Notes: generated by a model not told the origin, from the letters alone. A stretch of DNA of 64,000 nucleotides from Macrobrachium rosenbergii (GCF_040412425.1 NC_089777.1:30929037-30993036), one strand, 5' to 3'. Shown: positions 31,162-45,040, counted from the first letter of the stretch. Translations and numbers: made by a program.

Positions 31162-31727
31162 ATGTAAGAATTTTACTCGTGTTCTTGATTTAACCTAGCG
31201 AAAGCTTTTACGTTATGAATTGATTATCGTTAAATATTCTTATTACCCGATGCTGGATTTACATTACACGAGGTCATTAATGTGTCTTTAATACTGGTGC
31301 GTTAAATTTATAAAATATGTGCGACCTACAATCATATAGGAAATATAGTGAAAAATATTTTGTTCTGAAAATCACCCTTGTGAATATTAGTGATGTGGGA
31401 CCTGTTAAAAAAATGTTTTAATTCAAGCGAACATTTCCAAGGCAAAACTTTGCATCAACATTACAGAACAAAACGTTTCACAAGGGTTCATAAGCTGAGG
31501 CTATCTTAAGAGAAAGTGAACTGCAAGATCTATTTTGATAATTTCTTTTAAAACAGAAAAAAATAAGAAGAGATTAAATTATTTTACAACTTTCTACTAG
31601 AGGCGAGGCACGGACGACATCTTCAAAGAACGGGGATGGACTGTTTCACAGGCGACGGGTGAAAGCTGTACGTGGAAATGGCGAGGTTTTCTTTTCATTT
31701 CATATCATTTCACGTGACTTTTTTTTT

Positions 31728-31842
31728 CCCGATGTCGCAATGAAATTTTTTTTTCTATTAGCCGATATAGCTGAGCAAGTCTTAAAACCCGATAACGCAA
31801 TGAATTTTTTTTTCTATTAGCCGATAAAGCTGAGCAAGTCTT
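31728..31842. repeat. 60-bp tandem duplication
   Basis: Two copies of CCCGAT--CGCAATGAA, a T-run, then CTATTAGCCGATA-AGCTGAG and CAAGTCTT (31728-31783 and 31788-31842). Confidence 0.9.
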
Positions 31843-32013
31843 TTAAAAGTCTTTTGGGAAATTCATGATTCGCGATGGAGAGATTTCTTAAAAATTTTAT
31901 TCTTTTGTGGGGAATATTTTTTGCTATTTCAAATTTCTAGAATTGTGCACATTTTCCGTACCACGGGACTACGCTAAAACCCGTGTGGTATCACAAGAAC
32001 AAAAAATTTCTAG

Positions 32014-32480
32014 GACGCTCGCATAAAAACCTTGAAAAGTCTAGGATACTGTCTCAAAAATTTATAAAGACGCTTGCATAAAAATCTTGAAAAATCTAGG
32101 ATACTGTCTCAAAAATTAAAGATTTAATATAACATCATAAAAAATTAGGAGAGCTTAACGAACATTAAAATGATCTATGGAACTTCCATTAGAAATATAT
32201 GAGCACAAAAGATTAGGGTACCGGAAAGTGGCGTTACAAAAATAAATAAAATCTATGATACAGTCATAAACAAATTCAGATTGGAGTGAAATAAGTTAAG
32301 ATAATCAGTGATAGCATTTAAAAAATTGAGAAAGTCTACGATAGCATCACAAAAAATATAGATAGTATATGATCACCAATAGAATTGGAAATAAGCTCTA
32401 ACAGCATCACAAGAACTGTAAACATTCTGGAAAATTATCGGCAAAAGATTTAGGGTAGCACGAAAAGAATAAAGTCTACG
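32014..32480. repeat. 55-bp tandem pair and degenerate array
   Basis: Two close copies (32014-32065, 32069-32118) share GACGCT-GCATAAAAA and CTAGGATACTGTCTCAAAAA. Down to about 32480 the sequence keeps echoing TCTA-GATA-CATCACAAAAA at 30-60 bp spacing, so an older array is likely. Confidence 0.75.
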
Positions 32481-32481
32481 G

Positions 32482-33053
<572 letters not shown>

Positions 33054-33057
<4 letters not shown>

Positions 33058-33205
33058 ATAAAATATTGAGCCATAAAATATTTTGCATTGGAACAACTCA
33101 GGTCCAAATAGAATTATAGAATGGGCATCTACTCTAACCAGACCAGGATTGGAACCTATGCCATTGTAGGTTGATACACAGGTGACAGTGACAGTACCCA
33201 TACTG
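33054..33205 (-). mobile_element. tRNA-derived SINE-like copy, 5' end degenerate
   Basis: Read on the minus strand it contains GGTTCCAATCCTGG (33143-33156 in reverse), a good pol III B box. Then come GGTTAGAGTAGATGCC and a tail with GAGTTGTTCC and GGCTCAATATT that ends in a TA tract. It is head to head with the next copy and shares TGTCACTGT and GTATCAA with it. The A box is eroded at the junction. Confidence 0.6.
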
Positions 33206-33386
33206 TCATCTCTCTGGATGGCTAAACGGATGATGTCACTGTTGCCTGCGTATCAAACCACAAAGGCGTAGGCTTGAATACTGGTCAAGGTAGAGAGGCA
33301 ATTGTCATATGTGACTCCCTTTTGGTGTAAGTTATTCCCAAGGTAAAGTAAATTTTCTTTTGATATGGCTTAATATTGGAAATGTT
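33206..33386 (+). mobile_element. tRNA-derived SINE-like copy
   Basis: A-box-like TGGCTAAACGG (33219-33229) and B-box-like GGCTTGAATACTGG (33271-33284) stand about 50 bp apart, as in a tRNA promoter. The 3' part (GTAAGTTATTCCCAAGG, then GGCTTAATATT at about 33367) matches the tail unit seen at 32542-32998. The body is diverged and is probably an old copy. The family name is not known to me. Confidence 0.6.
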
Positions 33387-33388
33387 AG

Positions 33389-33642
33389 AAATTCCTTAAA
33401 GTAAAATATAAAGTTATTGGGTTTGAGGCTAAGGAGCATTGGCTCACATAAGACAAAATATTTTTTCATTCATGAATTCTATTGAGACAATCGACAGTTA
33501 CTTCGATAAAAGAAATCCTATCGAAAGAACTGCCGATTGTCTCAATAGAATTCACGAATAAAAAAATATTTTGTCTTATGTGAGCCAATGTTGCTTAGCC
33601 TCAAACTCAATAACTTGATATTTTACTTTTCTTATGGAATTT
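33389..33642. repeat. Large foldback, ~120-bp arms, 10-bp loop
   Basis: The left arm 33389-33508 is repeated in inverted form at 33519-33642. Matching blocks include AAATTCC, AGTAAAATAT, GTTATTG, TTTGAGGCTAAG, ATTGGCTCACATAAGACAAA, GAATTCTATTGAGACAATCG and CGATA. The arms look about 90% identical with one small indel. The near-perfect hairpin adjoins the SINE-like pair. Confidence 0.9.
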
Positions 33643-33649
33643 TTAAAGA

Positions 33650-34279
33650 AAATGATCAATTATCATATGTTTGTTTACACATGCATTTGTGTGACTGCAC
33701 ATGCATACTGCATGCGCGTTCCCGGTCCTGGCATGAGATTTCCTTCGTTTTTTGTTACATAATAAACGTACAAATTAATGCTAAACAGATTCCTTAACAG
33801 ATGCTAAAGTTTCCAGGCAGAAACATTTGGTTTCTTGTAAGAAAGCACTGCAAATGCTTTAATATTTTCAAAGTCATGGCCCCCCATCTCTAAAACCCCT
33901 TGGTTCATTTAATATGAGAAGAAATTTTAACCAGTCTGATTTGAGAACCTTAACTATTCTCATGGCGTCTATGGTAAAATTTTTTGTTAACTGACAAAGA
34001 ACCGAAAATAAGGTAAAAAAAAAAAAAAGTTGTTTGTACAGCACTTGAGGTCCGACGGACTAGGTAACATAAGGCTTAGGTATCTACCGCAGCTCTGGTG
34101 AGGGAAAACGAATGAGATAAAAAGAAAATATGGTTTTCTAACCCTGAGGAAGAGACAGACCCCCTCCCCTATTAAGGGATTTTATAAGGGCATACGGACA
34201 CGGTAAAAAAATCGTTCAAAAAATAAGTGCGACTGGAATATTGGGAAAAAGTCTGCGATTCATTTACATAAGCGTACTC
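33650..34279. other. Intron 1 unique DNA
   Basis: Nothing recognised except a short A-run near 34017. Confidence 0.45.
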
Positions 34280-34549
34280 GCTGTTTAAGCGCTTCGTCGC
34301 TCATAGCATCTTCGCGTTAATATAAAAAATAATGACGACGTTAACTTTAGTAGATGACCCCTTCTAAGTGCTGTCCAGTAATGGATGTTTCAACTACTGA
34401 TATCTCTTTCTATTTTTATTTCTTTTCCTCGAAAACATCCCACACCCCCACCCCTGCTTCGTTCTTTGAAGGAACAAAGCAACTATCCAGAGGAAAGGAT
34501 TCTGGAGGCTGGCTTTTCAAATCCAAGTTTTGTTAATCTTGTTAAACAA
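34280..34549. repeat. 270-bp direct repeat, copy 1
   Basis: Shares its whole length with 34948-35218, for example TTTAAGCGCTTCGTCGCT, TTAACTTTAGTAGATGACC, TTTCTTTTCCTCGAAAACAT and GATTCTGGAGGCTGGCTTTT. By eye about 90% identical. No ORF or known element. Confidence 0.92.
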
Positions 34550-34947
34550 TGATTTTATCTAGATTCTAAAGAGTTTATAAACTAATAGCACAAATATATT
34601 TGAATTAAAAGGAAGAATTTAGAGATATCTATTTTGTCAATGCGTAAGAGCGTTTGACACGTATATGAAACCTATGTCTTCCGGAGGATATCAGAGAGCA
34701 CACCAAGTAATATACTGAAATATATACGGAGAAAGTAATTTCCAACATCGCAGAAATTAAGCACACGCACCAAAGTTAAGGAATCATTATGCAAATAAAT
34801 AATTTTAATCAGCTGATATACTCCACAAATTTTTAAGTAGAGCATACTATATAATTATCGACTTTGGAAATTCCATATGAGCAAGATTTGTGCTGGCACA
34901 GCCCAGGTTAATATAAAAACAAAGCCTTTGCGGTCGTAAGCTTAATG
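34550..34947. other. Spacer between the 270-bp repeats
   Basis: AT-rich unique sequence. Together with one repeat it gives a 668-bp offset, so a single tandem duplication followed by divergence or insertion is possible. Confidence 0.45.
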
Positions 34948-35218
34948 GCTATTTAAGCGCTTCGTCGCTTATGGCATCTTCACGTTAATATAAAAAATGA
35001 TGACGATATTAACTTTAGTAGATGACCACTTCTAAGTGCTGTCCTGTAATGGCTGTTTCAACTATTGATATATATTTTCTACTTCTATTTCTTTTCCTCG
35101 AAAACATCCCTCACCCCCACCCCTGCTTTGTTCTTTGAAAGAACAAAGCAGCTATATAGAGGAAAGGATTCTGGAGGCTGGCTTTTCAAATCCAAGTTTT
35201 GTGAATCATGTTAAACAA
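34948..35218. repeat. 270-bp direct repeat, copy 2
   Basis: Second copy of the unit at 34280. The inner hairpin-like GTTCTTTGAA-GAACAAAGC is kept in both copies. Confidence 0.92.
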
Positions 35219-37051
35219 AGAAAATTTAATACTCTTCATTAACACCGCTTTTTCATCAAACAATCCAACAGAACGGTTCCCCAATGACTTTGGTAGCAGC
35301 GACAGTACTGTGTTCTCCTGTATGGTTTTAAGACTTAATTATATGGGGATTGTTTAAAACTTGCGCCTAAAACTATTCATATTCTGATGTATGGAGAAAC
35401 GAACGTATAGTATTCTTCTGGGTTTGCAAATGGGAGGTATTAAATTAGTTTTTAAACAGAATTATAAAGAGGGCATACCTAGTTCCTGGTTATGAATCGC
35501 AGTAGGAAGGTTGTGGCACGCTCCTGGCTACAGAATAGTGCAAGTTACAAAGAAAGCCCAAAGAAGTCATTGGATAGAAAACAAAAGGAGGTAGAGCAAT
35601 GATGCTAGTTAGTGCGGAGGCTAACCAAAGACTCTTCGTTGCAAAATGGCGGTAGGGGCGGAAAGTGGTAGAGTAAAATGTTGAAAAAAAATTATAAAAA
35701 TGTTTTAAAAAATGATACAAATTATTTAAAAAAAAGTTAAAACGAACGCTCAGACAAAGAAGAAGGAGAAGAATTCGTAAGAATTCCTGAAAACACACGA
35801 AAAAGAACGCTGCGGAGCGTGAGACGTACGAATGACGGGGGGGAAAAAACGCCTTAACGGAATTCCAATCTTTATTATAACCCTGAAAAAGGGTTGTGTT
35901 TGGCGCCATATTTCATGTCTCCTTGTCCGAAGGAAGATAAATCACCCCGTGGAATATCCTTTGTTGAAAGAAAAAGTTGCCACACGTACACTTAATCAGC
36001 CGATGAAAATAGTGCTGCGTGCCAGACTCATGTGTTGAGATCCATATAGTAAGGCCTTCGTTACCTTCAGTGAAGTTCGATTAAATACATATACTGAAGT
36101 CCTTATGATAAGGATACCACATTTTTTTCAGTGTAACCATTTAAAAAATTAAAGTCTCTACTATAATCAATGACATAGTTCATATACGAGATCCACAGAA
36201 TATGCCCATCTTCGTTCATCGTAGTTAAAATAAATTCTTGTAAGGAAGTCCTTTTAATATGGACGCCGTGAACCTCCAGCGCATTGGTGTCGTGTTACAA
36301 AACGTATAGTGTTGCTATATTAAATTAATATAACAAATGCTGTCTTATAGTATCGATGTAAAACATTAATAAATTTAAGCGCTGAATTCAATGAAATACT
36401 GCTGAATCTAAGACGACTTAGCTTGAGTTTGGACTCAGCCCTTGTATTCATAATGCCCTAATTTTTCAATATGATCCATATGAAATTACTTACTTGTATT
36501 GTCAAAGCAGTGCTGAATTTATAAGGTGAAACGCGTACGATACGGCTTTCATCCATTTTAGAAAATGTTAATATTGTTGGTATGGATCTCATGAGACGAT
36601 TCATTCGCCAGTTATCGAAGAATGACTATATTCACGGAAATATTAAATTCATTTGCTTAATCCAGTATAATTCTGCTGTCTTACATGTTGAAAGCAGTAT
36701 TAAATTAGTGAATATCATCATTATCTAATAAACATAACCAAACGTTTAATAATCAAAATATCAGTAAATTTCGGAGTTACACGCATATACCGGCGTCTTT
36801 AATCATCAAACGAAGTAGCTGCGACGTAAAATAATATAATTTCTGAAACAGTCTGCTATGCCAATATACGAATCGGAAACGCAAATTCCATTACGAAATC
36901 CCTCTCCTTCAGTAACTGTATTTCGTGACTGCAATTTGCATAGATAAGTATTCCGCTACACGGACTAATTCTTGATAAACGAATGTACTTTTAACACTAG
37001 CCTTCGCTTCTGCCATTTCTGACTGAGGCCGTGTTAATAAAGGTTTTGTTA
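35219..37051. other. Intron 1 unique DNA
   Basis: No exon recognised. 36050-36800 is AT-rich. Confidence 0.45.
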
Positions 37052-37575
37052 ACATATCGGTGATATGAAAATGATCCCATCTCCTTGTACTCATGATATT
37101 TGGGATGAATCTCTTCTGACAAAAAGTTTATAACGGACACTCAGATTATTATACACACTCACACACACACACACACACAAACTGACAAGTACGCGTCTGC
37201 CAAGTAAGAATACAAAAAGAATAAATATAATGGATCCGGTTGTTAATGATGACTAGATATTCTGTCAGCACATCGGTAATAATATGAAACTGATCTCACC
37301 TAGTTATGCAAATGATATCTGTGATAAATCCATTTTGAAAATGATAAGTTTTTAATGGACTCTCAAGATATTACACACACATAACAGACACACATATAAG
37401 TGACAAGTATTCATTTGCCAAGTATGAATACCAAAAGTACAAACATAATAGATCAGGTTGTTAATTTATCGATAAATAAATGCTTTATTACAATATGTAA
37501 TATGAAAATGATTTCATCTAGTTACTGTGATGAATCACCTTGACAAAAATAGTTTTAATGAACATCCGGAGAATT

Positions 37576-37616
<41 letters not shown>
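37052..37616. repeat. ~218-bp tandem repeat, 2.6 copies, each with a CA site
   Basis: Copies start at about 37052, 37270 and 37490 (offsets 218 and 220). They share ATATGAAAATGAT, GACAAGTA and TGCCAAGTA-GAATAC. At the same place each has a CA stretch: about 27 bases (37153-37179), a broken short one near 37373-37395, and a long one of about 20 units (37577-37616) that runs on into TA. Confidence 0.85.
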
Positions 37617-37628
<12 letters not shown>

Positions 37629-37638
37629 GATATATATA

Positions 37639-37698
<60 letters not shown>

Positions 37699-37706
37699 GT
37701 AGGTAT

Positions 37707-37773
<67 letters not shown>

Positions 37774-37787
37774 CATATATATACATA

Positions 37788-37877
<90 letters not shown>
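37617..37877. repeat. Interrupted (TA)n tract
   Basis: TA with GA, AC and GTAGGTATG breaks. The longest pure runs are at 37710-37768 and 37797-37877. Confidence 0.95.
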
Positions 37878-39113
<1,236 letters not shown>

Positions 39114-39337
39114 AAAAAAATATACATTCACATATTCCGTGTTATGTAGAAAGACATTTTTCCTAAACACCACTCTTGCCACGGTGGGTTTTCTCTAATT
39201 GAGTCTGATTAGGGATTTTATTTTTATACATTACAGCTATTAAATCCACACTGCAATCATGATTATCACGTCAATAACAATCGACGTCTTCTCGTCAGCG
39301 TTATAGTAATTGGAATTGCTTTCCCCCCCACACACAG

Positions 39338-39592
39338 CTGTTGGTGGGGCAGAGTGGCGGAGGTACGGGCGGGTCGGGTTGCTGTGAGGGCGGCCGTACC
39401 ATCATGACAGATCCTGTGAGTGGACAGCCCGTGTGTTCCTGCCAGTACGACCGTCTCGCCCTCGGGTCCTACCCGCGGATCGGGTCCGGGCTTGGTGCTT
39501 CCGGCGGAGTCTACGGCACCACTTACCCCTCCAGCGAACAGAATCCCTACCCCTCCATCGGGATGGATTCGTCTGCTTTCTACAGTCCCTTG
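39338..39592 (+). CDS. iro: Iroquois-class homeobox protein, coding exon 2 (partial protein)
   Basis: This exon encodes residues 18-102 (85 codons), bordered by a C-rich tract plus CACACAG acceptor (39331-39337) and a GTGAGT donor (39593-39598), both phase 0. It starts with a Gly-rich stretch (residues 21-31). The cysteine motif follows: CCEGGRTIMTDPVSGQ (32-47), then PVCSCQYDRLAL (48-59), a VYGTTYPSSEQNPYPSIG segment (75-92) and DSSAFYSPL (94-102). These blocks are what arthropod Iroquois proteins carry N-terminal to the homeodomain. Vertebrate Irx keep a shorter version of the CC and SAFYS blocks. The homeodomain and the Iro box are missing because the gene continues past the window. Codon usage is GC-rich, unlike the flanking introns. 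Confidence 0.92.
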
Positions 39593-39598
39593 GTGAGT

Positions 39599-40683
39599 AC
39601 GAGGTGGAGCCGTCTATGGAACGCATTCTTTCTTAACAACATAATTTCTCTTGTCACAGGGCTTCTTATCTACTATTCATAATTCTTCTTGGTAATAAAA
39701 TAATTTCCCAGGGTTTCTTGTTTGCATATGGTTTATAATTTCCAATAATTTTCTTGGCCAAAATCTATTAATATAGGATGATTCTCCTGAAACATTTGTT
39801 CTGTAATTTTTTTTTAAATAAAAACTTTCTTGTCAAAGCAGTCTCGTTACCTGGTTGATTTTTCTTGTAACTATTTATATTTGTGGGTACTGGAATAAAA
39901 AAAAAAACTTCCTATAACATTCTCTTTTTAAATGGATTTTTCCTTTATATATGCTTTTGTATCTACTTAAAAAACATTGTCAAAACCTTCCTTTAAAGGA
40001 ACTTATATACAGCCTTCATTTGTATGAAATTTAATACTTTTTGTCGTTAATAAAAAAATCCAATACTTTTTGTTTTCTTCTAGAGCTATTTTTTTTACGT
40101 CTCATACGAAATATATGTGTTTCTCATCGGAAGGAAATTTTCGTAGTTAATTTCTCCTTCAGCTTTTCCCATCTTAGCAAAGGTAATAATTTTTTTTTCA
40201 CAATCTTCATTTCCATTAAAAAATAGCTCTCTTTCTCAAGCTGATTTCCTTTCTGTTAAGTTATTTATACAATGTGTATGACTGGAATCTCATTACGCAC
40301 ACTCTCTAATCGCAATTCTGATTTCTCGTCACTTCCTAACTAGCTACTTTCACTTACTTAATCTAAAATTAATACGGCCCCTGTATTTATGCACAGATAT
40401 GTGAATATACTTGAATGTAAATTAATATTGTAAATGTTATTAAATAATTACTGTATTACCACAAGGGCTCGTCTAGGTATACACAACATGTTTGTGTACA
40501 CGGGTAGAAACCTAGGTATATTCAGCATGTTTAGATAAATATACACTCAAGACTTATTATATGCAAGGTTGCAAAAAATCATTGAAACGATGGCTGAATA
40601 TAAGAATCAATTCGTATTGTGGAGATGAATAATAAGGAAAATGTCGTAGCATAATACTCCTGGTCTACTTGTCCATCACATAC
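39599..40683. other. Intron 2, proximal part
   Basis: T-rich unique DNA with GTTTCTTG/GCTTCTTA echoes. No exon recognised. Confidence 0.45.
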
Positions 40684-40699
40684 ACATACACACACACAC

Positions 40700-40792
<93 letters not shown>
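40684..40792. repeat. (CA)n-(TA)n microsatellite
   Basis: Short CA, then about 45 TA units. Confidence 0.96.
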
Positions 40793-40794
<2 letters not shown>

Positions 40795-40904
40795 ATATAA
40801 AATATTAAAAGGAAGGCACCTAACATTCAATACATTATTGAATCTGTTAGAAAAGGGGGAAAAAAATTCTATCACTCTTGGTGACAACTGTCAAAAATAA
40901 ATAA

Positions 40905-41155
40905 TCTACCCCTTTCCGGTTCAATATGGCAAGTTGCTTGAAAGGAAATGGCCCGACCTCTCTCTCCTCGAAGATGAAACGCGAAGTAAAACTGATCGAG
41001 AGCAAATGTCCAACTCTCTGGTTTATGACTAATAAACCAGAGGGCTGGATATTTGCCCTCGATCTTTCCTTCACCCTCCATCTCCCAGAAGAAGTTCGGC
41101 GTTTTTCTGTCAGGCGGCAGAGAGAAAGTGTTCAATACCTTTCTGGAGGAGGTGA
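40905..41155. repeat. Imperfect foldback element, ~115-bp arms
   Basis: The centre is CTCTGGTTTAT-GACTA-ATAAACCAGAG. The inner 33-bp arms (40994-41026, 41032-41064) match at 29 of 33 positions, and all four mismatches are transitions. Weaker pairing goes on outward (AGATG-A--G-GAAG, GCC-GA-CT-CTCTC) to about 40915 and 41145. Translating both strands gives related peptides, the expected effect of a palindrome, not two genes. Confidence 0.8.
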
Positions 41156-41159
41156 TGTA

Positions 41160-41480
41160 GTCGGAAATAAAATGGACCGAGACGGGAAGATATCATTGTG
41201 AGGATCCCCTTTCGAAGGTTCGTTACCGACTCTTCGAGTGACCCTTGAACTGGGGAGCTTCCGGCAGAACTAACAGAGAGAGGAGAGAGAGATGTGTCTG
41301 GTCCTTTCTATTTTGGTGTAAATAAATCATAGTTGCCACGTCCAGAAAGGGCAGGATTTTAGAAAGTCAAGTTACTGTACTTGGCTGTTATATTGGCAGT
41401 GTTATCACATTAAAACTCAGCGTGTACGACGTGTACCGAAAAAAATATGTCCGTGCAAGTAGATAGGTGACTGGAGTTTT
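41160..41480. other. Intron 2 unique DNA
   Basis: Short GA run near 41275-41292, otherwise nothing. Confidence 0.45.
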
Positions 41481-41640
<160 letters not shown>

Positions 41641-42181
41641 ATATGCACATACACATAGACACAAAATGAACACGAACTTGTGTATAAAAGTATACCCACA
41701 CTTTATCATTAGACTGTACTTACTTAGATTCTGATAAAACAATTCGTTAAGACGCGTAATGAAAAGGCCAATTAAGCATCCAAAATAATGTTGTAAGTAT
41801 TCAAAATTCTTGAGGAAGGTGCAGCTACCTTTTTCTTCACAGTGAAAGATGAAAGATTTATGAACACGAATTATACATGTTACATTTTCTTCAGTATATA
41901 TATGACATTTTCAGAATGCTAGCAGAAAATTTGCATTTACTGACAGAATTTTTTGAACATGGAGGAGATAAAATCTTGGTGACGGGAAGGTTTTAGAAAA
42001 AACCGGAACAGATTTGAAAGTTCACAGACACAAACACACCACACATATAAATGTAGGTTATTGTCATTATCATCATTAGTCGTAGCAGTAGCTATGAGTT
42101 GGTGCAAATTTTATTTTTCATTGTATCTGATAGTATTTTTGTGTATGACTGAGATGAAGTTAAAAAAGTATACCTTAGTTT

Positions 42182-42185
<4 letters not shown>
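41641..42185. other. Intron 2 unique DNA
   Basis: Nothing recognised. Confidence 0.45.

Positions 42186-42252
<67 letters not shown>
42186..42252. repeat. (GA)n microsatellite
   Basis: About 33 units. Confidence 0.97.
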
Positions 42253-42255
<3 letters not shown>

Positions 42256-43714
42256 AACAACTGTAAGCAGAAGGTTGCAATCTGATGTGTCTCGGGAATG
42301 TTCCACGAATTGCCTTCTGGATTTAGAATATGTTCCGTGAACATTAAGATTTGTTTGTGAAACAAAGTAGGCAGGAAAAATAAGTCTGTAACCGGTGTGT
42401 CTCTCGGGTTGTTACATGCTTTTCTCTTTTGTCCTGCCTTTCTTTTGCTCTCTTCCTGATGAAGTAATTATGTGCGGCTGTAAGAACAGATGTTGGCGAG
42501 CGTTCCTTGGGATGAAAGCAGAATTTCCGAAGGACTTTTTGTCAAGGCTAATTCCTCAAGTACTAACCAACAGATAGAGAACTGGTTTTATAGGCTGGAG
42601 AAGTTGTAGAAACTGAAGAAAAACAATCATGGAACCAATAAATTTAATGATTCAACATCGAGGAAAACACGATTGCATAAATGTTCACATAATTCAACAA
42701 TTATTACCTAAAAACAGTGAACTGAAATCTAACAAAGCAGGAATCATGAATGCTGAGCAAGATAAGAATAATTAATATTCTATGTATTTTGAGAGGAGAA
42801 TATCTGATCTCATGTAGTATGACGGAATACTCTGTGGAATAGAAAGTAGTTAACGCGTGGACCAGAGATAGCCACAAGAGGATTTGGTTTGAAAGGAAAC
42901 TCGTGACTTTCAGTAAGTACGATTGTTTACGAGACGAGCACGGTTTCTAGCCAGAGCAAACAGCCCATAAAAATACTAGTTATGCGAAGAAGCAAATAAG
43001 AATCATAATGAATGCTCATCAGACAGACTGAAACTAGAGTTGTCAAGACCCTGGTGCTTACCCAGTGTCGATTTTTAAGATATGGATTTGTCTTGCCTAA
43101 ATTTTTTTAAGACCACAATAGGGATGAAATGTGGGTTCGGGGGAGGAAGTCTGAATGAAGATAAGAAAAATTGCTGTGTCAGCTGTTGTTTACTGGAGGG
43201 ATAAATAATGTGCTAACTGGTTAATACTAACAATCAGAAATACTACAAAAATCAAAATCTCTTCTAAAGCAGAGAACTAAGCTGGCCTAAACTGATATCC
43301 TCGGAGTGATATGGAAAAACTCAACAAACAAATTTTTGAAATATCTAATTATAAAAAGGTCAAAATCATGGTAACATCAGAGAATATACTACATCAATGT
43401 TGGGGCCTCTCATGTGATTTCTACAGATGTTACAGCATAGAAAGTAAACAAGTAAGAAGGAGCTTGTCCGAGCTTGCGTACAATCAGTGGCACTATCTTT
43501 AAAGTATTTCAAAGTATTTTGTTCGATTGTACATAAAAGTGCAAGTCGGTGTCAGCTGATCGCAAAAGCCCAAAATGCCCCCTCGAAATTTGTACCTTCC
43601 TAACCTTAGGGAAGAAATCGGACTGCCCATAACTGTCGAGTCCCCGTGTTACGATCCCAAAAGACTTCACTGGTCGCATTTTTTGCGCAAAAGGTGTATA
43701 CACAACCTTACAAT

Positions 43715-43718
<4 letters not shown>
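42253..43718. other. Intron 2 unique DNA
   Basis: No exon recognised; the open frames here are short and without family motifs. Confidence 0.45.

Positions 43719-43778
<60 letters not shown>
43719..43778. repeat. (TC)n microsatellite
   Basis: About 30 units. Confidence 0.97.
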
Positions 43779-43785
<7 letters not shown>

Positions 43786-43862
43786 CCTCCCTTCATGGCG
43801 AAAAGGGCAGGGCTGGGAGGTCTCTCTCTCCACATCAAATCTTCCCTACTCACGTTGTAGTA

Positions 43863-44013
43863 TATCTTTGAAGGCAGCAAATACAACACAAATATAATTG
43901 GTTGATAATCAATTTTTCAAAAAAGGCCCTCGTAATTTTCTAGCATTTAACAATAATAAAACAAAAGTTTATTCTAAACTGACAAAAGAATCTTCAGCTC
44001 ACCCTAAACCCCC
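43863..44013. repeat. Dispersed ~150-bp element, copy A
   Basis: Begins TATCTTTGAAGGCAGCAAA and ends ATCTTCAGCTCACCCTAAAC plus C-run. Both ends recur at 45041-45178 with a diverged middle. Confidence 0.65.
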
Positions 44014-45040
44014 CTCAGGGCATTGTCAAACAGCCCGTGCCTCCACAAGGGAAGTTCAACAAAACATTCACTGACTCATTAAGGTAAGGAGTCTTTAACA
44101 TGGAACGATGGAAGAAAACCTCATTCCCGCATTAATCTTCATCCCAGGCTCGAGAAATCTTCTCTCTCTCTCTTTTCTAAAGAAAAGGCAAACTCCCATT
44201 GCGGATATCAGAAAAACACTGCAACGCGCCTCAGAAGCAACAATGATTCCGGAGAGAAATCAGCAGGATTTGCAAAGAAGGCAAAGATAGGAAGAGAGAT
44301 GCTTGTTTTCCTGGAACGGGAGAAGCATCAACCGAGAACCGTGACAGATGTCAAAATCGACAAGAGCGTTTTACGTAGAACTGTTTTAGACTCATGTAAG
44401 GAAGGAAGTACCAACGCTTGATATAATCAAAGACGCGTTAAAACACAATAGATATTTTTCATCGGGTATGGGCATTCTTGCAAAGGTATCTTGTATGTTA
44501 TAACGATAAAAACTGATACAAAAACAGGCCGAGTAAATGGCAAAGCTGGAGCTAAGTCTGAGAAAGAAGATATATGAATAGAAAAATGTTATGAATACTG
44601 GAAAGAAACGAAGGACCATATTATGAATAGATGATAAATTAAATAGCTGCGCTTATTTGTGTAACTTATGTATATTTATGATGCTCCTTATCTGTCCTCT
44701 GAAATGCCAATAGCTGCTTCTGTTCTCTCTCAAGTTCTTCATATATATAATTTATATATATATATAGAGAGAGAGTTTTAATTCACATACATCTGCACAG
44801 TAAATTTCACAAAACAAGTAAATTAAAAGTGCGTTGCGTGAGATAATCACAAGGAAGGTCCAAAAGAGATTCAATTAGGCCTATATGAAAAACAGAGACG
44901 AAGAAGGGAAATATTTTCGAGCGTAGGGAACAAAATGCCAATTAAATTAATTGACGTCGGATTAAAAGGGGGTAAATGGGAAGGGTAGGCCTTTAAAAAC
45001 TATCATTTGGGCGTTTGAAGGAGCCGATTATAGTACTGGT
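44014..45040. other. Intron 2 unique DNA
   Basis: A short TA/GA run at 44750-44776; nothing else. Confidence 0.45.

Noticed and set aside
33206..33290. A true tRNA gene
   Set aside because: A- and B-box-like motifs are present, but no good acceptor stem or anticodon arm, and the tail is that of a repeat; SINE-like copy preferred.
39402..39636. Overlapping frames on the minus strand and in another + frame within exon 2
   Set aside because: GC-rich shadows of the true exon; Arg-rich, no family resemblance.
39593..39682. Extension of the Iroquois exon 2 frame to a stop at 39680-39682
   Set aside because: A strong GTGAGT donor follows the conserved block, and the sequence beyond becomes AT-rich and unlike Iroquois. 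Intron retention would give a protein without a homeodomain.
40847..41201. Related peptides on both strands (ALDLSFTLHL / ALDQFYFAFHL)
   Set aside because: The similarity is caused by the foldback palindrome, not by two genes.
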